A DNA stretch of 64,000 nt from Brenneria nigrifluens DSM 30175 = ATCC 13028. Its GTDB lineage: Bacteria > Pseudomonadota > Gammaproteobacteria > Enterobacterales > Enterobacteriaceae. The DNA lies in assembly GCF_005484965.1 (NCBI RefSeq), contig NZ_CP034036.1, positions 620,001-684,000 on the forward strand, written 5' to 3'. The translations under genes and the position numbers were made by a program. The notes beneath the pieces were generated by a model. The model did not search any database. It saw nothing but the letters and a program-made list of their open reading frames with translations, and was not told the DNA's origin. Positions 7,504-17,296 of this stretch are shown piece by piece (within the stretch, counting starts at the first letter, position 1; every line of letters begins with the position of its first letter).

Positions 7504-8643
7504 TCAGGCGTCACGCGGCAAGCCTTTCTCCACCGCGCGAATCAGCCTTTTTTTACGCGCGGATTGCACCTCGATCCCCTGTGCTGCGCGGCGTGTCCTT
7601 TGTTGTTTAATGGCCCAGTGGATATGTTCGTCGAGCAGATCGTTTTCCCCCAGCCGGGTTTGCAGCGTCAGCACAATGCGGTCCTGATAAGGAGCGTTTC
7701 CCAGCGCCACCGCGATATTGCGCAGCCAGCGCAGATGGCCGATGCGGCGAATGGCGGAACCTTCGGTAATTCGCAGAAATTTTTCTTCGCTCCACTGGAA
7801 CAGCTCCAGCAGTTCCGGGGCATGCAGCGCCGCCCGCGGGCTGAAATCCGTTTCGTCGGTCAACTGTGAGAAACGGTTCCACGGGCAAATCAACTGGCAG
7901 TCATCACAGCCGTAGATGCGGTTCCCTATTAACGGACGGAACGCTTCAGGGATCGCGCCTTCAAGCTCTATCGTCAGATAGGAAATACAGCGCCGGGCGT
8001 CGACCGTATAAGGTTCAACAATCGCGCCGGTAGGGCAGGTGGTGATACAGGCGACGCAGCGGCCGCATTGCTCTTGCTGCGGCTGGTCGACGGGCAGCGG
8101 CAAATCGATCAGCAGCTCGCCGAGAAAGAACCAGGAGCCTGACTCCCGGTTTAATAGAAGCGAGTGTTTACCAACCCAGCCGAGACCGGCTTTGGCCGCC
8201 AGCGGGCGTTCCATTATCGGCGCTGAGTCAACGAAAGGACGAAAATTGAGTTCGCCACAGTAGTCCTGAATCCGCTCGCCGAGTTTTTTCAGGCGCTGGC
8301 GCAGCAGCTTGTGATAATCGCGTCCCAGGGCATAGCGGCTGACGTACCCCAACTGCGGGTTCTTCAACGTGCTGGCGAATGCCGCTTTGGCGGGCAGATA
8401 ATTCATGCGCACGCTGATGACCCGCAGCGTGCCGGGCAGCAGTTCATGCGGGCGCGCCCGCAACATGCCGTGACGCGCCATCCAGGCCATTTCACCGTGA
8501 TACTGCTTGTCCAGCCAGGCCTGTAGCCTGGGTTCCTCGGCGGATAAATCCGTGTCGCAGATACCGACCTGCTGGAAGCCCAGCGATAGCCCCCATTGCT
8601 TGATAAGTTGCGCCAATTCACCGAGATCGTAGGGGTATGCCAT
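7504..8643 (-). CDS. queG: Epoxyqueuosine reductase
   Basis: QueG catalyses the last step of queuosine synthesis, reducing epoxyqueuosine to queuosine in tRNA with a cobalamin cofactor and two [4Fe-4S] clusters. The 379-residue product has the two ferredoxin-like cysteine motifs CGRCVACITTCPTGA and YGCDDCQLICPWN, and its length equals E. coli QueG. It is divergent from nnr with about 145 bp between starts, the same arrangement as in E. coli. The C-terminal region is rich in Arg and Lys, fitting tRNA binding. Confidence 0.97.
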   Translation of the reverse strand: MAYPYDLGELAQLIKQWGLSLGFQQVGICDTDLSAEEPRLQAWLDKQYHGEMAWMARHGMLRARPHELLPGTLRVISVRMNYLPAKAAFASTLKNPQLGYVSRYALGRDYHKLLRQRLKKLGERIQDYCGELNFRPFVDSAPIMERPLAAKAGLGWVGKHSLLLNRESGSWFFLGELLIDLPLPVDQPQQEQCGRCVACITTCPTGAIVEPYTVDARRCISYLTIELEGAIPEAFRPLIGNRIYGCDDCQLICPWNRFSQLTDETDFSPRAALHAPELLELFQWSEEKFLRITEGSAIRRIGHLRWLRNIAVALGNAPYQDRIVLTLQTRLGENDLLDEHIHWAIKQQRTRRAAQGIEVQSARKKRLIRAVEKGLPRDA

Positions 8644-8787
8644 GACCAGCCGTAAAAGGAATAAAGAGCGGGCTATTTTATCACACTCCGCTTTAGCGGC
8701 CGAATGCGCGGTAAATGGAGCGAACTCTGGCGGTTACCGCTATAGCTTGCTAAGTTGGGATCATTCGGGGAACCATAAGGGGGCGTG

Positions 8788-10317
8788 ATGGCTGACGGCA
8801 AAACGCGTGGATATGACTTTTCTCTTCCACATTCGGTATTCCGGGCGGAGTGGGTACGCCGTGAAGAGGTAAACGCCGCCTGCGAGCTCGGGGTTTCATT
8901 ACATGAACTGATGCTGCGCGCGGGCGAGGCCGCTTTTCAGGTCGCGCGCCGCTATTATCCGTCCGCCCGACGCTGGCTGATACTGGCGGGCCATGGCAAC
9001 AACGGCGGCGATGGCTATGTGGTCGCCAGTCAGGCGCTGGCGGCGGGCATCACCCCTTATGTTATCGCCTGTCAGGGAAACCGCGCGTTGCCGGAGGAGG
9101 CTTCCGCCGCCCGTCAATCCTGGCTGGAGCAGGGGGGCGCGATTCTGGATGCCGACGCCCCCTGGCCTGATGACGTCGATCTGATCGTTGACGGACTGCT
9201 GGGCACCGGTCTGGCCAGCGCGCCGCGTCCGCCCTATGACGCGCTGATCGCCCAGGCCAACGCGCATTCCGCCCCGGTGGTGTCCATTGATGTTCCCTCC
9301 GGTTTAAATGCCGAAACCGGTCAATGTGCGGGCAACGCCGTTTATGCGGCGCACACGGTGACCTTTATCGCGCTGAAGCCGGGGCTGTTGACCGGAAGCG
9401 CCCGCGATTTCGTGGGGCGGTTACACTATAGCGCCCTGGGGTTGGCTGACTGGCTGGCAGGACAGACGGCGCCCATACGGCGGCTGTCCGCGGCGTTGCT
9501 TACCGAATGGCTAAAACCGCGGCGTCCCGGCGCGCACAAAGGCGATAACGGCCGCTTGCTGATCGTGGGCGGCGATTACGGCACCGGCGGCGCGGTATTT
9601 ATGGCGGGGGAAGCCGCCTTGCGCAGCGGCGCCGGTTTGGTGCGAGTGCTTACTCACAAACTCTATCTGGCGGCATTGCTGACGCACCGTCCCGAACTGA
9701 TGGTGCAGGAACTGAGCGCGGAAACCCTGAAACAGGGGCTGGAATGGGCGGATGTGGTGGTGATCGGCCCCGGTCTGGGGCAGGACGAGTGGGGGAAAAA
9801 CGCGCTGCGGCTGGCGGAAAATTGTAACAAACCCATGTTATGGGATGCAGACGCGCTTAACCTGCTGGCAATCAATCCGCATAAACGGCAGAATCGCCTG
9901 TTGACGCCGCATCCTGGCGAGGCGGCTCGTTTATTGCATTGCCGGGTGTCTGATATTGAAAGCGATCGCTTACTTGCGGCGCAAAAACTGGTAAAACGCT
10001 ATGGCGGCGTCGTGGTTTTAAAAGGTGCGGGCACGGTGGTCGCCGGCGAGCGGGGTCAACTGGCCATTGCCGATGTGGGAAACCCCGGTATGGCGACAGG
10101 AGGCATGGGCGACGTGCTGTCCGGTATTATCGGCGCTTTGCTGGCGCAAAAGCTATCCTTGTATGACGCCGCCTGCGCGGGATGCGTGGTGCACGGCGCG
10201 GCGGGGGACGAACTGGCCGCGCGGCAAGGAACTCGTGGTATGCTGGCAACCGATCTGCTGCCGGCGTTGTCTCAATATGTCAATCCCGAACGGATACCCT
10301 TAGAAAAGACAGAATGA
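8788..10317 (+). CDS. nnr: Bifunctional NAD(P)H-hydrate epimerase/dehydratase
   Basis: Nnr repairs damaged NADHX and NADPHX. The N-terminal epimerase (YjeF_N) domain shows LAGHGNNGGDGYV and VSIDVPSGL. The C-terminal ADP-dependent dehydratase domain shows the ribokinase-like LLTPHPGEAARLL, VVLKGAGTVV and GNPGMATGGMGDVLSG. The ATG at 8788 follows AAGGGGGCGTG; an in-frame GTG lies one codon earlier. The stop overlaps tsaE by four bases, so this is the first gene of the nnr-tsaE-amiB run with coupled translation. Length (509) matches the family. Confidence 0.97.
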   Translation: MADGKTRGYDFSLPHSVFRAEWVRREEVNAACELGVSLHELMLRAGEAAFQVARRYYPSARRWLILAGHGNNGGDGYVVASQALAAGITPYVIACQGNRALPEEASAARQSWLEQGGAILDADAPWPDDVDLIVDGLLGTGLASAPRPPYDALIAQANAHSAPVVSIDVPSGLNAETGQCAGNAVYAAHTVTFIALKPGLLTGSARDFVGRLHYSALGLADWLAGQTAPIRRLSAALLTEWLKPRRPGAHKGDNGRLLIVGGDYGTGGAVFMAGEAALRSGAGLVRVLTHKLYLAALLTHRPELMVQELSAETLKQGLEWADVVVIGPGLGQDEWGKNALRLAENCNKPMLWDADALNLLAINPHKRQNRLLTPHPGEAARLLHCRVSDIESDRLLAAQKLVKRYGGVVVLKGAGTVVAGERGQLAIADVGNPGMATGGMGDVLSGIIGALLAQKLSLYDAACAGCVVHGAAGDELAARQGTRGMLATDLLPALSQYVNPERIPLEKTE

Positions 10318-10796
10318 AAAAAATCGAGTTACCCCTGCCGGACGAGGCAGCAACCATCGCGTTGGGCGCGGCGCTGGCTAAAGCCTGTGAAAGCGCCTGT
10401 GTTGTGCATTTATATGGCGAACTCGGGGCGGGAAAAACCACATTCAGCCGCGGCTTTGTGCAGGCGTTGGGGCATCAGGGAAACGTAAAGAGCCCGACCT
10501 ATACCCTGGTCGAGTCTTATGCGTTATCACCGCTGGCGGTATACCATTTCGATCTTTATCGGCTTGCCGATCCTGAAGAGCTGGAATTTATGGGCATTCG
10601 CGATTATCTGGTTCAGGATGCCATCTGTCTGATTGAATGGCCGCAGCAGGGCGCCGGCGTATTACCCTCCGCCGATCTTGAACTGCATTTGCATTATCAG
10701 CAAGCGGGCAGACAAGCCGAACTCTCTGCGCTCTCCGCGCAGGGAGAGGCGATCCTGCGGCGTTTGGCCGGTCAGTTGGGGATAGAGGCACCATGA
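10314..10796 (+). CDS. tsaE: tRNA threonylcarbamoyladenosine biosynthesis ATPase TsaE
   Basis: TsaE is the small ATPase that works with TsaB and TsaD to place threonylcarbamoyl on A37 of ANN-reading tRNAs. The 160-residue protein has the Walker A motif GELGAGKT at residues 35-42 and family features KSPTYTLVE, YHFDLYRL and CLIEWPQ. The start at 10314 overlaps the nnr stop (ATGA), and the stop overlaps the amiB start the same way; a longer frame reaching back into nnr is rejected. Confidence 0.97.
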   Translation: MKKIELPLPDEAATIALGAALAKACESACVVHLYGELGAGKTTFSRGFVQALGHQGNVKSPTYTLVESYALSPLAVYHFDLYRLADPEELEFMGIRDYLVQDAICLIEWPQQGAGVLPSADLELHLHYQQAGRQAELSALSAQGEAILRRLAGQLGIEAP

Positions 10797-12481
10797 TAAG
10801 TCGTACGATCAAACTGTTGGTATGCGCGTGGCTGATAGCGGCGGGGCCAGGCTGGGCCTCCAACCTGTCGGATATTCAGGTAAGTAACGGTTCCGGCCAG
10901 GCAACGGTAAGCCTGAACTTTAGCGGTCAGCCTATTTATGCCTTCTTTCCGCTCAATAATCCTGAGCGAGTGGTGATTGATATTCGCCAGACGGCGCTGA
11001 TCCAGGGATTGCCGCTGGATTTCAGCGGGCAAAATCTGATCAAACGCATTCGCACCAGCAACGCGCAGGATGCGCAAAGCATCCGCCTGGTGCTCGACCT
11101 GACGCAGCCCGCCAGAACCAGGGCGGTCACCCGGCAAAACGGCTCCGGCTATAAGGTGGTCTTTACGGTTGCGGGCGACAAACCCCGAGCGGTAGCGCAG
11201 AAAAGCACGCCGACCGCGCCCGGTCAGTCGCGCCCGGTAAAGTCCGAACCGGTGAAAAACCCGTTCAATAATAAACCGACGGTGGTGGTGAACAGCAATG
11301 CCTCGGCCAGATCGCCGGCGCGCGCCGCCGCCTCCGTCGGCAACGAGCGGGTGGTGGTGGCCATTGACGCCGGACATGGCGGACAGGATCCCGGCGCCAT
11401 CGGTCAGAACGGGCTGCGCGAAAAGAACGTCACCATCGCCATTGCGCGTAAGCTGCAAACCTTGCTGAACGCCGATCCCGCTTTCAAGCCGGTGCTCACC
11501 CGCGACGGGGATTATTTTGTCTCGGTGATGGGGCGCTCGGACGTGGCGCGTAAACACGGCGCCAATATTCTGGTTTCCATCCATGCGGATGCCGCGCCGA
11601 ATCGCAGCGCGACCGGGGCTTCGGTGTGGGTGTTGTCCAATCGCCGGGCGAACAGCGAAATGGCGAACTGGCTGGAACAACACGAGAAGCAGTCCGAGCT
11701 GCTGGGCGGCGCCGGCGATTTGCTGGCCAACAGCAATGCCGACCCCTATTTAAGCCAGGCGGTGCTGGATCTACAGTTCGGACACTCGCAGCGCGTCGGC
11801 TATGACGTCGCGACCAAAGTATTGGGCGAACTGCAGCGCGTCGGCGGATTACATAAACGCCGTCCGGAGCACGCCAGTCTGGGCGTGCTGCGCTCGCCGG
11901 ATATCCCTTCGCTGCTGGTGGAAACCGGGTTTATCAGCAACGCGGGGGAAGAACGCCTGCTGGGAAGCAGCGACTATCAGCAAAAAATCGCCAACGCGAT
12001 TTATCAGGGATTGCGCAATTATTTCCAGACGCACCCGTTGCAAGCCGCCCCAAAGCAGGAGGGCCGCCCGGCGCTGGCGGCGGAAAATAGCGCAGCCTCG
12101 ACCGGGTCCTCCAACGCTGCGGCCGGGAAGAGCAGCGGCGGCAGTAGTATCCGCCATACGGTGGCGCGAGGCGAAACGCTGTCGGCCATTGCGGCGCGCT
12201 ATGGCGTCAGCATGGCGGCGATCCGCAGCATCAATAAGCTGAACAAAGATATCGTCTGGGTCGGGCAGCGTCTGAACATTCCGGCAACGGCAAGCAAAGC
12301 GGCGACCGCGGTCGCCGATACCAAAAAAGCGGCGCCCGTCAGACATAAAGTTGTGCGGGGTGATAGCCTGAGCGCCATCGCCGCCCGTTATGGCGTCAGC
12401 ATGAAAGAGATTCAGCGGGCGAATGATATGAAGTCGGGCAACGTACAGCTGGGCCAGACGTTGATTATTCCTTCCGCCTGA
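10793..12481 (+). CDS. amiB: N-acetylmuramoyl-L-alanine amidase AmiB, with two LysM domains
   Basis: AmiB cleaves the amide bond between muramic acid and stem peptide during septum splitting. The 562-residue product has a signal peptide (about residues 1-22), an AMIN domain (about 25-125), a proline- and lysine-rich linker, an Amidase_3 zinc domain starting at VVVAIDAGHGGQDPG, and two C-terminal LysM repeats (about 458-502 and 517-560, each with LSAIAARYGVSM). It is clearly longer than E. coli AmiB (445 residues); the second LysM and the linker explain this. It is translationally coupled to tsaE and followed by mutL. Confidence 0.96.
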   Translation: MISRTIKLLVCAWLIAAGPGWASNLSDIQVSNGSGQATVSLNFSGQPIYAFFPLNNPERVVIDIRQTALIQGLPLDFSGQNLIKRIRTSNAQDAQSIRLVLDLTQPARTRAVTRQNGSGYKVVFTVAGDKPRAVAQKSTPTAPGQSRPVKSEPVKNPFNNKPTVVVNSNASARSPARAAASVGNERVVVAIDAGHGGQDPGAIGQNGLREKNVTIAIARKLQTLLNADPAFKPVLTRDGDYFVSVMGRSDVARKHGANILVSIHADAAPNRSATGASVWVLSNRRANSEMANWLEQHEKQSELLGGAGDLLANSNADPYLSQAVLDLQFGHSQRVGYDVATKVLGELQRVGGLHKRRPEHASLGVLRSPDIPSLLVETGFISNAGEERLLGSSDYQQKIANAIYQGLRNYFQTHPLQAAPKQEGRPALAAENSAASTGSSNAAAGKSSGGSSIRHTVARGETLSAIAARYGVSMAAIRSINKLNKDIVWVGQRLNIPATASKAATAVADTKKAAPVRHKVVRGDSLSAIAARYGVSMKEIQRANDMKSGNVQLGQTLIIPSA

Positions 12482-12555
12482 GTGGGCTGATTTTTCCGGG
12501 CGCGTTTTTTATTATAATCGTGCTGTTTTTTGTGATGCTGTAAGAGGGATAGACC

Positions 12556-14487
12556 ATGCCGATTCAGGTTCTGCCGCCGCAACTGGCTAATCAGATCGCC
12601 GCCGGAGAAGTGGTGGAGCGGCCTGCGTCGGTGGTGAAGGAACTGGTGGAAAACAGCCTGGATGCCGGCGCGACCCGTATTGATATCGAGATAGAGCGCG
12701 GCGGCGCCAAGTTGATCCGTATCCGCGACAACGGCGCGGGTATAGGCAAGGACGAACTGACGCTGGCGCTGGCGCGTCATGCGACCAGTAAAATCGCCAC
12801 CCTCGACGATCTGGAGGCCATTGTTAGCCTGGGGTTCCGCGGCGAAGCGCTGGCCAGTATCAGTTCCGTCTCGCGTCTGACGCTGACGTCGCGCACCGCG
12901 CAGCAGTCCGAAGCGTGGCAGGCCTATGCCGAAGGGCGCGATATGTCGGTCACGGTCAAGCCTGCCGCCCACCCCGTCGGCACCACGCTGGAAGTGCTGG
13001 ATCTGTTTTACAATACGCCGGCGCGGCGAAAATTTATGCGTACGGAAAAAACCGAGTTCGCGCATATCGATGAAGTGGTGCGGCGCATCGCCCTGGCGCG
13101 TTTCGACGTTGCCATTACGCTGCGCCACAACGGTAAGCTGATCCGCCAATACCGGCCCGCGCCGGAACCTGCGCAGCATGAACGTCGCCTGGGCAGTATC
13201 TGCGGCAGCGCCTTTTTACAGCACGCGCTGACGGTGTCATGGCGGCATGACGACCTGACCATTCACGGTTGGGTGGCCGATCCTTCCGGGGCGAAGCAAC
13301 TGCCCGAAATGCAATATTGTTACGTTAACCAACGTATGATGCGCGATCGGTTAATCAACCATGCGATACGCCAGGCCTATCAGGATCGGCTCAAAGACGA
13401 GCAGCAACCGGCTTACGTGCTCTATCTGGAGGTCGATCCGCATCAGGTTGACGTCAATGTGCATCCCGCCAAGCATGAAGTGCGCTTTCATCAGGCGCGC
13501 CTGGTGCATGATTTTATCTATCAGGCGGTGATGACGGTATTGCAGCAGGTATCCGCGCCAGGGCTGTTGATGCCTGAACCGGGAAGCGAACAGCCCATGC
13601 GGTGGCAGCAGGAAAACCGTACAGCCGCCGGTGAAAATCATTTTGCCCAGCCCGCCATCTCCCCGCAGGCAAAACGCCCTCAGGGTTCCGACCGCGCCGC
13701 TGAGACGCCGCACCCGGCTTATCCCGCCGGGCAGGGCTACCAGAAGAAACAGGGCGAGCTATACCAGAAGCTATTGCGGCCGGTTGATTTAAATGAAGAG
13801 GGATCCCGGCGCAGTTCGGCGCAGAGCGGCGCTATCCCTGCGCCGGCTGAACCCGCGACCGGGCGGAGTAGTGCGCCGGCGGCGCAGCCTGAAACATCGC
13901 CGGCCGTTGCGCAATCGCCGCTGGAGAGCAATGCGACCGGGTTCGGCCGCGTTTTAACCGTCTATCCGCCTTGCTATGCCCTGCTTGAATATCGCAAGGG
14001 GCTGGCGTTACTCTCTTTATCCGTGGCGGAGCGCTGCCTGAAACAGGTGCAGCTGACGCCGCCGGAAAGCGGGCTGCGTCCGCAGCCGTTATTGATTCCC
14101 CAGCGCCTGACGCTGAATAAATCCGAACTGGGGGTGCTGGCGAAGCACCGGCCCCTGTTGATGACTTTTGGCATCGATATTCTGGTCGAATCGCAGCGCG
14201 CCACCTTACGCGCCGTACCTTTACCATTACGCCAACAAAATTTACAAAACTTGATCTCTGAACTGTTAGGCTATCTGGCCGATTATCAAACGATGGAACC
14301 GCAGGTTCTGGCGGCATGGTTGGCCGCCCGGTTGAATAGCGAACAGCAAAACTGGAGCCATTCCCAGGCGATACAATTATTAACGGACGTGGAGCGGCTT
14401 TGTCCGCGGTTGGTAAAAGACCCGCCGGCTGAACTTTTATATCCGATGGACGTCAATACAGCCATCAAGGCTTTGCAGCATGAGTGA
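12556..14487 (+). CDS. mutL: DNA mismatch repair protein MutL
   Basis: MutL couples MutS mismatch recognition to MutH nicking and UvrD unwinding. The 643-residue protein has the GHKL ATPase motifs ELVENSLDAG (about residues 29-39), DNGAGI and GFRGEALASI, then the conserved VDVNVHPAKHEVRF. A variable Pro/Ala/Gln-rich linker (about 350-460) follows, then the C-terminal dimerisation domain. No endonuclease DQHA motif is seen, as expected in a species with MutH. It starts 74 bp after amiB, with a possible -10 (TATAAT, 12513-12518) between, and its end overlaps miaA by eight bases. Confidence 0.98.
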   Translation: MPIQVLPPQLANQIAAGEVVERPASVVKELVENSLDAGATRIDIEIERGGAKLIRIRDNGAGIGKDELTLALARHATSKIATLDDLEAIVSLGFRGEALASISSVSRLTLTSRTAQQSEAWQAYAEGRDMSVTVKPAAHPVGTTLEVLDLFYNTPARRKFMRTEKTEFAHIDEVVRRIALARFDVAITLRHNGKLIRQYRPAPEPAQHERRLGSICGSAFLQHALTVSWRHDDLTIHGWVADPSGAKQLPEMQYCYVNQRMMRDRLINHAIRQAYQDRLKDEQQPAYVLYLEVDPHQVDVNVHPAKHEVRFHQARLVHDFIYQAVMTVLQQVSAPGLLMPEPGSEQPMRWQQENRTAAGENHFAQPAISPQAKRPQGSDRAAETPHPAYPAGQGYQKKQGELYQKLLRPVDLNEEGSRRSSAQSGAIPAPAEPATGRSSAPAAQPETSPAVAQSPLESNATGFGRVLTVYPPCYALLEYRKGLALLSLSVAERCLKQVQLTPPESGLRPQPLLIPQRLTLNKSELGVLAKHRPLLMTFGIDILVESQRATLRAVPLPLRQQNLQNLISELLGYLADYQTMEPQVLAAWLAARLNSEQQNWSHSQAIQLLTDVERLCPRLVKDPPAELLYPMDVNTAIKALQHE

Positions 14488-15421
14488 TTTTGCAACGGCG
14501 CCCTATCCGCCGGCTATTTTTATCATGGGGCCGACGGCATCCGGAAAAACGGCGCTGGCGATGGCATTACGTCAATATCTGCCGGTGGAGTTGATTAGCG
14601 TTGATTCAGCCCTCATCTATAAGGGCATGGATATCGGTACCGCCAAACCGAGCGCGCAAGAACTGGCGCGGGCGCCGCATCGGCTGATCGATATTCTCGA
14701 CCCGGCGCAGGCCTATTCCGCGGCGGATTTTCGCCGGGACGCGCTGCGGGAAATGGCGCAAATCAGCGCCTCCGGGCGCATCCCCCTGCTGGTGGGGGGG
14801 ACGATGCTCTATTTCAAGGCGTTGCTGGAAGGATTATCCCCGCTGCCGCCGGCCGATGCCGCGGTTCGGCAACGCATTGAAGAGCAGGCGAAAGCCGTTG
14901 GTTGGGAGGCGATGCACCGCCGGTTATGTGAGATAGATCCGGTTGCCGCGGTTCGGATTCATCCAAATGATCCGCAGAGACTCTCGCGGGCACTGGAAGT
15001 TTTTTTCGTTTCAGGTAACACTTTAACTGATCTGACAAAAACGGCTGGAGAAACGCTGCCTTATCGCGTTCATCAGTTCGCCATCGCTCCGGCGACGCGC
15101 GAATTGCTGCATCAGCGTATCGAACTGCGTTTCCACCAGATGTTGGCGGCGGGTTTTGAGGCGGAGGCCCGGGGTCTTTTTGCCCGAAATGATTTGCATA
15201 GGGATTTGCCTTCCATTCGTTGTGTCGGTTACCGCCAGATGTGGTCATATTTATCCGGTGAAATTGATTATGATGAAATGGTTTATCGGGGAGTTTGTGC
15301 GACGCGTCAGCTTGCCAAGCGACAAATGACCTGGTTGCGCGGTTGGGACGCTGTCCATTGGCTGGACAGCGAAAAGCCGCAGGAAGCGTTAGACAAGGTA
15401 ATACAGGTTGTTAGTGCATAG
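14480..15421 (+). CDS. miaA: tRNA dimethylallyltransferase
   Basis: MiaA transfers a dimethylallyl group to N6 of A37 in tRNAs reading UNN codons. The 313-residue product carries the P-loop GPTASGKT (residues 17-24), the substrate motif LISVDSALIYKGMDIGTAKP, and the RCVGYRQMW and ATRQLAKRQMTWLR segments of the family. Its start lies inside the end of mutL (eight-base overlap). The mutL-miaA-hfq-hflX order is the conserved enterobacterial arrangement. Confidence 0.98.
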   Translation: MSDFATAPYPPAIFIMGPTASGKTALAMALRQYLPVELISVDSALIYKGMDIGTAKPSAQELARAPHRLIDILDPAQAYSAADFRRDALREMAQISASGRIPLLVGGTMLYFKALLEGLSPLPPADAAVRQRIEEQAKAVGWEAMHRRLCEIDPVAAVRIHPNDPQRLSRALEVFFVSGNTLTDLTKTAGETLPYRVHQFAIAPATRELLHQRIELRFHQMLAAGFEAEARGLFARNDLHRDLPSIRCVGYRQMWSYLSGEIDYDEMVYRGVCATRQLAKRQMTWLRGWDAVHWLDSEKPQEALDKVIQVVSA

Positions 15422-15535
15422 GTTGAGTGATTGTGTACAATTGGCTAGGTCTCAGCGTACAAATTTTTCACATCGGTATTTTAGAACCCTATGGGTTCTT
15501 TGTTACAAACAACAAACAAATAAGGAAAATATAGA

Positions 15536-15832
15536 ATGGCTAAGGGGCAATCTTTGCAAGATCCGTTCCTGAACGCATTGCGTCGTGAACGTGTTCCGGT
15601 TTCGATTTATTTGGTGAATGGTATTAAGCTGCAGGGTCAGATTGAGTCTTTCGACCAGTTTGTTATTTTGTTAAAAAATACGGTTAGCCAGATGGTGTAC
15701 AAGCACGCCATTTCTACAGTGGTTCCATCCCGTCCGGTGTCTCATCACAGTAATAATCCAGGCGCCAGCAATTACCATGGTAGTAATCCGGCGGGCCAGC
15801 AACAGCCGCAGGAAAGTGATGACGCTGAATAA
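15536..15832 (+). CDS. hfq: RNA chaperone Hfq
   Basis: Hfq forms a hexameric ring that pairs small RNAs with mRNAs. The 98-residue product has the Sm1 region (SLQDPFLNALRRERVPVSIY to about residue 48) and the Sm2 motif YKHAIST (residues 55-61). Its tail is Ser/Asn/Gly/Gln-rich and acidic at the end, shorter than the 102-residue E. coli tail region. The ribosome site AAGGAAAATATAG precedes the start. A small hairpin (AGAACCC-TAT-GGGTTCT, 15483-15499) lies in the leader. Confidence 0.98.
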   Translation: MAKGQSLQDPFLNALRRERVPVSIYLVNGIKLQGQIESFDQFVILLKNTVSQMVYKHAISTVVPSRPVSHHSNNPGASNYHGSNPAGQQQPQESDDAE

Positions 15833-15847
15833 AGCGTATCGTCAATT

Positions 15848-15902
15848 CACCGTGGCGGGGAGGGAGGATGCATTGCTTATCCCCTCCGCCGTGGTGTTTT
15901 TT
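15848..15902 (+). terminator. Terminator-like hairpin between hfq and hflX
   Basis: A long imperfect stem pairs CACCGTGGCGG with CCGCCGTGGTG around a loop near 15870-15882 and is followed by TTTTTTG. It lies just downstream of hfq and about 25 bp before the hflX start, so it probably limits readthrough from hfq into hflX. Confidence 0.7.
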
Positions 15903-15924
15903 GTTCGTTTGAGAGGTTACTCGC

Positions 15925-17205
15925 TTGTTTGACCGTTATGAAGCCGGTGAACGGGCCATACTTGTTCATATTTACTTCTCGCAAGATAAAGATACCGAAG
16001 ACCTGCTGGAGTTTGAGTCTCTGGTTTCCTCTGCCGGTATTGAGTCGTTGCAGGTGATTACCGGCAGCCGTAAAGCACCTCATCCCAAGTATTTTGTTGG
16101 CGAAGGCAAAGCCGAAGAAATTGCCCTGGCAGTGAAAGAAACCGACGCTTTTGTGGTGCTGTTCGATCACGCCTTGACTCCCGCCCAGGAACGTAATCTG
16201 GAACGTTTATGCGAGTGCCGGGTGATTGACCGCACCGGGTTGATTCTGGATATATTCGCCCAGCGCGCGCGTACCCACGAAGGCAAATTACAGGTAGAGC
16301 TGGCGCAGTTGCGCCATCTTGCCACCAGACTGGTTCGCGGCTGGACGCACCTTGAGCGGCAAAAAGGGGGCATCGGTCTGCGCGGCCCGGGGGAAACCCA
16401 GCTTGAAACCGACCGCCGGCTGCTGCGTAATCGCATCAGCCAGATTTTATCCCGTCTCGAACGGGTGGAGAAACAGCGCGAACAGGGGCGCAGAGCGCGA
16501 GTTCGCGCCGATGTGCCGACGGTTTCGCTGGTGGGTTATACCAACGCCGGTAAATCCACGCTGTTTAACAAGATAACATCGGCCGGCGTATATGCGGCCG
16601 ATCAGTTATTTGCCACGCTGGATCCGACATTGCGCCGTATTGAGGTGGATGATGTCGGTGATACGGTGCTGGCGGATACCGTAGGTTTTATCCGGCAGTT
16701 GCCGCACGATTTGGTGGCTGCGTTTAAGGCTACGTTACAGGAGACGCGTCAGGCTTCTCTGCTATTGCACGTTGTGGACGCCGCCGATCCTCGTCTTGAC
16801 GAGAATATCGATGCGGTGGATACGGTGTTGGCGGAGATTGAAGCGGATGAAATTCCTGCGCTGTTGGTAATGAACAAGATTGATATGCTGGAAGATTTCG
16901 TGCCGCGTATCGATCGCAACGAAGAAAATTTACCGGTCAGAGTGTGGCTTTCAGCTCAGAGCGGTGAAGGTATTCCGTTGCTATTTCAAGCGTTGACCGA
17001 ACGGCTATCCGGGGAAATTGCGCAATATTCATTGAGCCTTCCCCCTCAGGCCGGACGTTTGCGCAGCCGCTTTTATCAGCTTCAGGCAATAGAAAAAGAA
17101 TGGATTGAAGAGGACGGGCATATCGGTTTAGCCATTCGTATGCCGATTGCCGACTGGCGCCGCCTCTGTAAACAAGAGCAGGAACTGACGGATTATGTTG
17201 TCTGA
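15925..17205 (+). CDS. hflX: Ribosome-associated GTPase HflX
   Basis: HflX is a GTPase that splits stalled or stress-damaged 70S ribosomes. The 426-residue product has the N-terminal HflX domain (HPKYFVGEGKAEEI, RTGLILDIFAQRARTHEGK, GGIGLRGPGETQLE), the GTPase P-loop GYTNAGKST (about residues 205-213), DTVGF and NKID. Translation appears to begin at TTG (15925), preceded by GAGAGG; the resulting FDRYEAGE start is the conserved family N terminus. No ATG exists near that point. It sits between hfq and hflK as in E. coli. Confidence 0.96.
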   Translation: MFDRYEAGERAILVHIYFSQDKDTEDLLEFESLVSSAGIESLQVITGSRKAPHPKYFVGEGKAEEIALAVKETDAFVVLFDHALTPAQERNLERLCECRVIDRTGLILDIFAQRARTHEGKLQVELAQLRHLATRLVRGWTHLERQKGGIGLRGPGETQLETDRRLLRNRISQILSRLERVEKQREQGRRARVRADVPTVSLVGYTNAGKSTLFNKITSAGVYAADQLFATLDPTLRRIEVDDVGDTVLADTVGFIRQLPHDLVAAFKATLQETRQASLLLHVVDAADPRLDENIDAVDTVLAEIEADEIPALLVMNKIDMLEDFVPRIDRNEENLPVRVWLSAQSGEGIPLLFQALTERLSGEIAQYSLSLPPQAGRLRSRFYQLQAIEKEWIEEDGHIGLAIRMPIADWRRLCKQEQELTDYVV

Positions 17206-17296
17206 CTGGCAGAAACGGTCTGAACGGCGAAATAGTCTGACGGACTCTGGGATATTGAACCTGAAGAACATCTATCATAAAGAATGGAGCTAAAAC

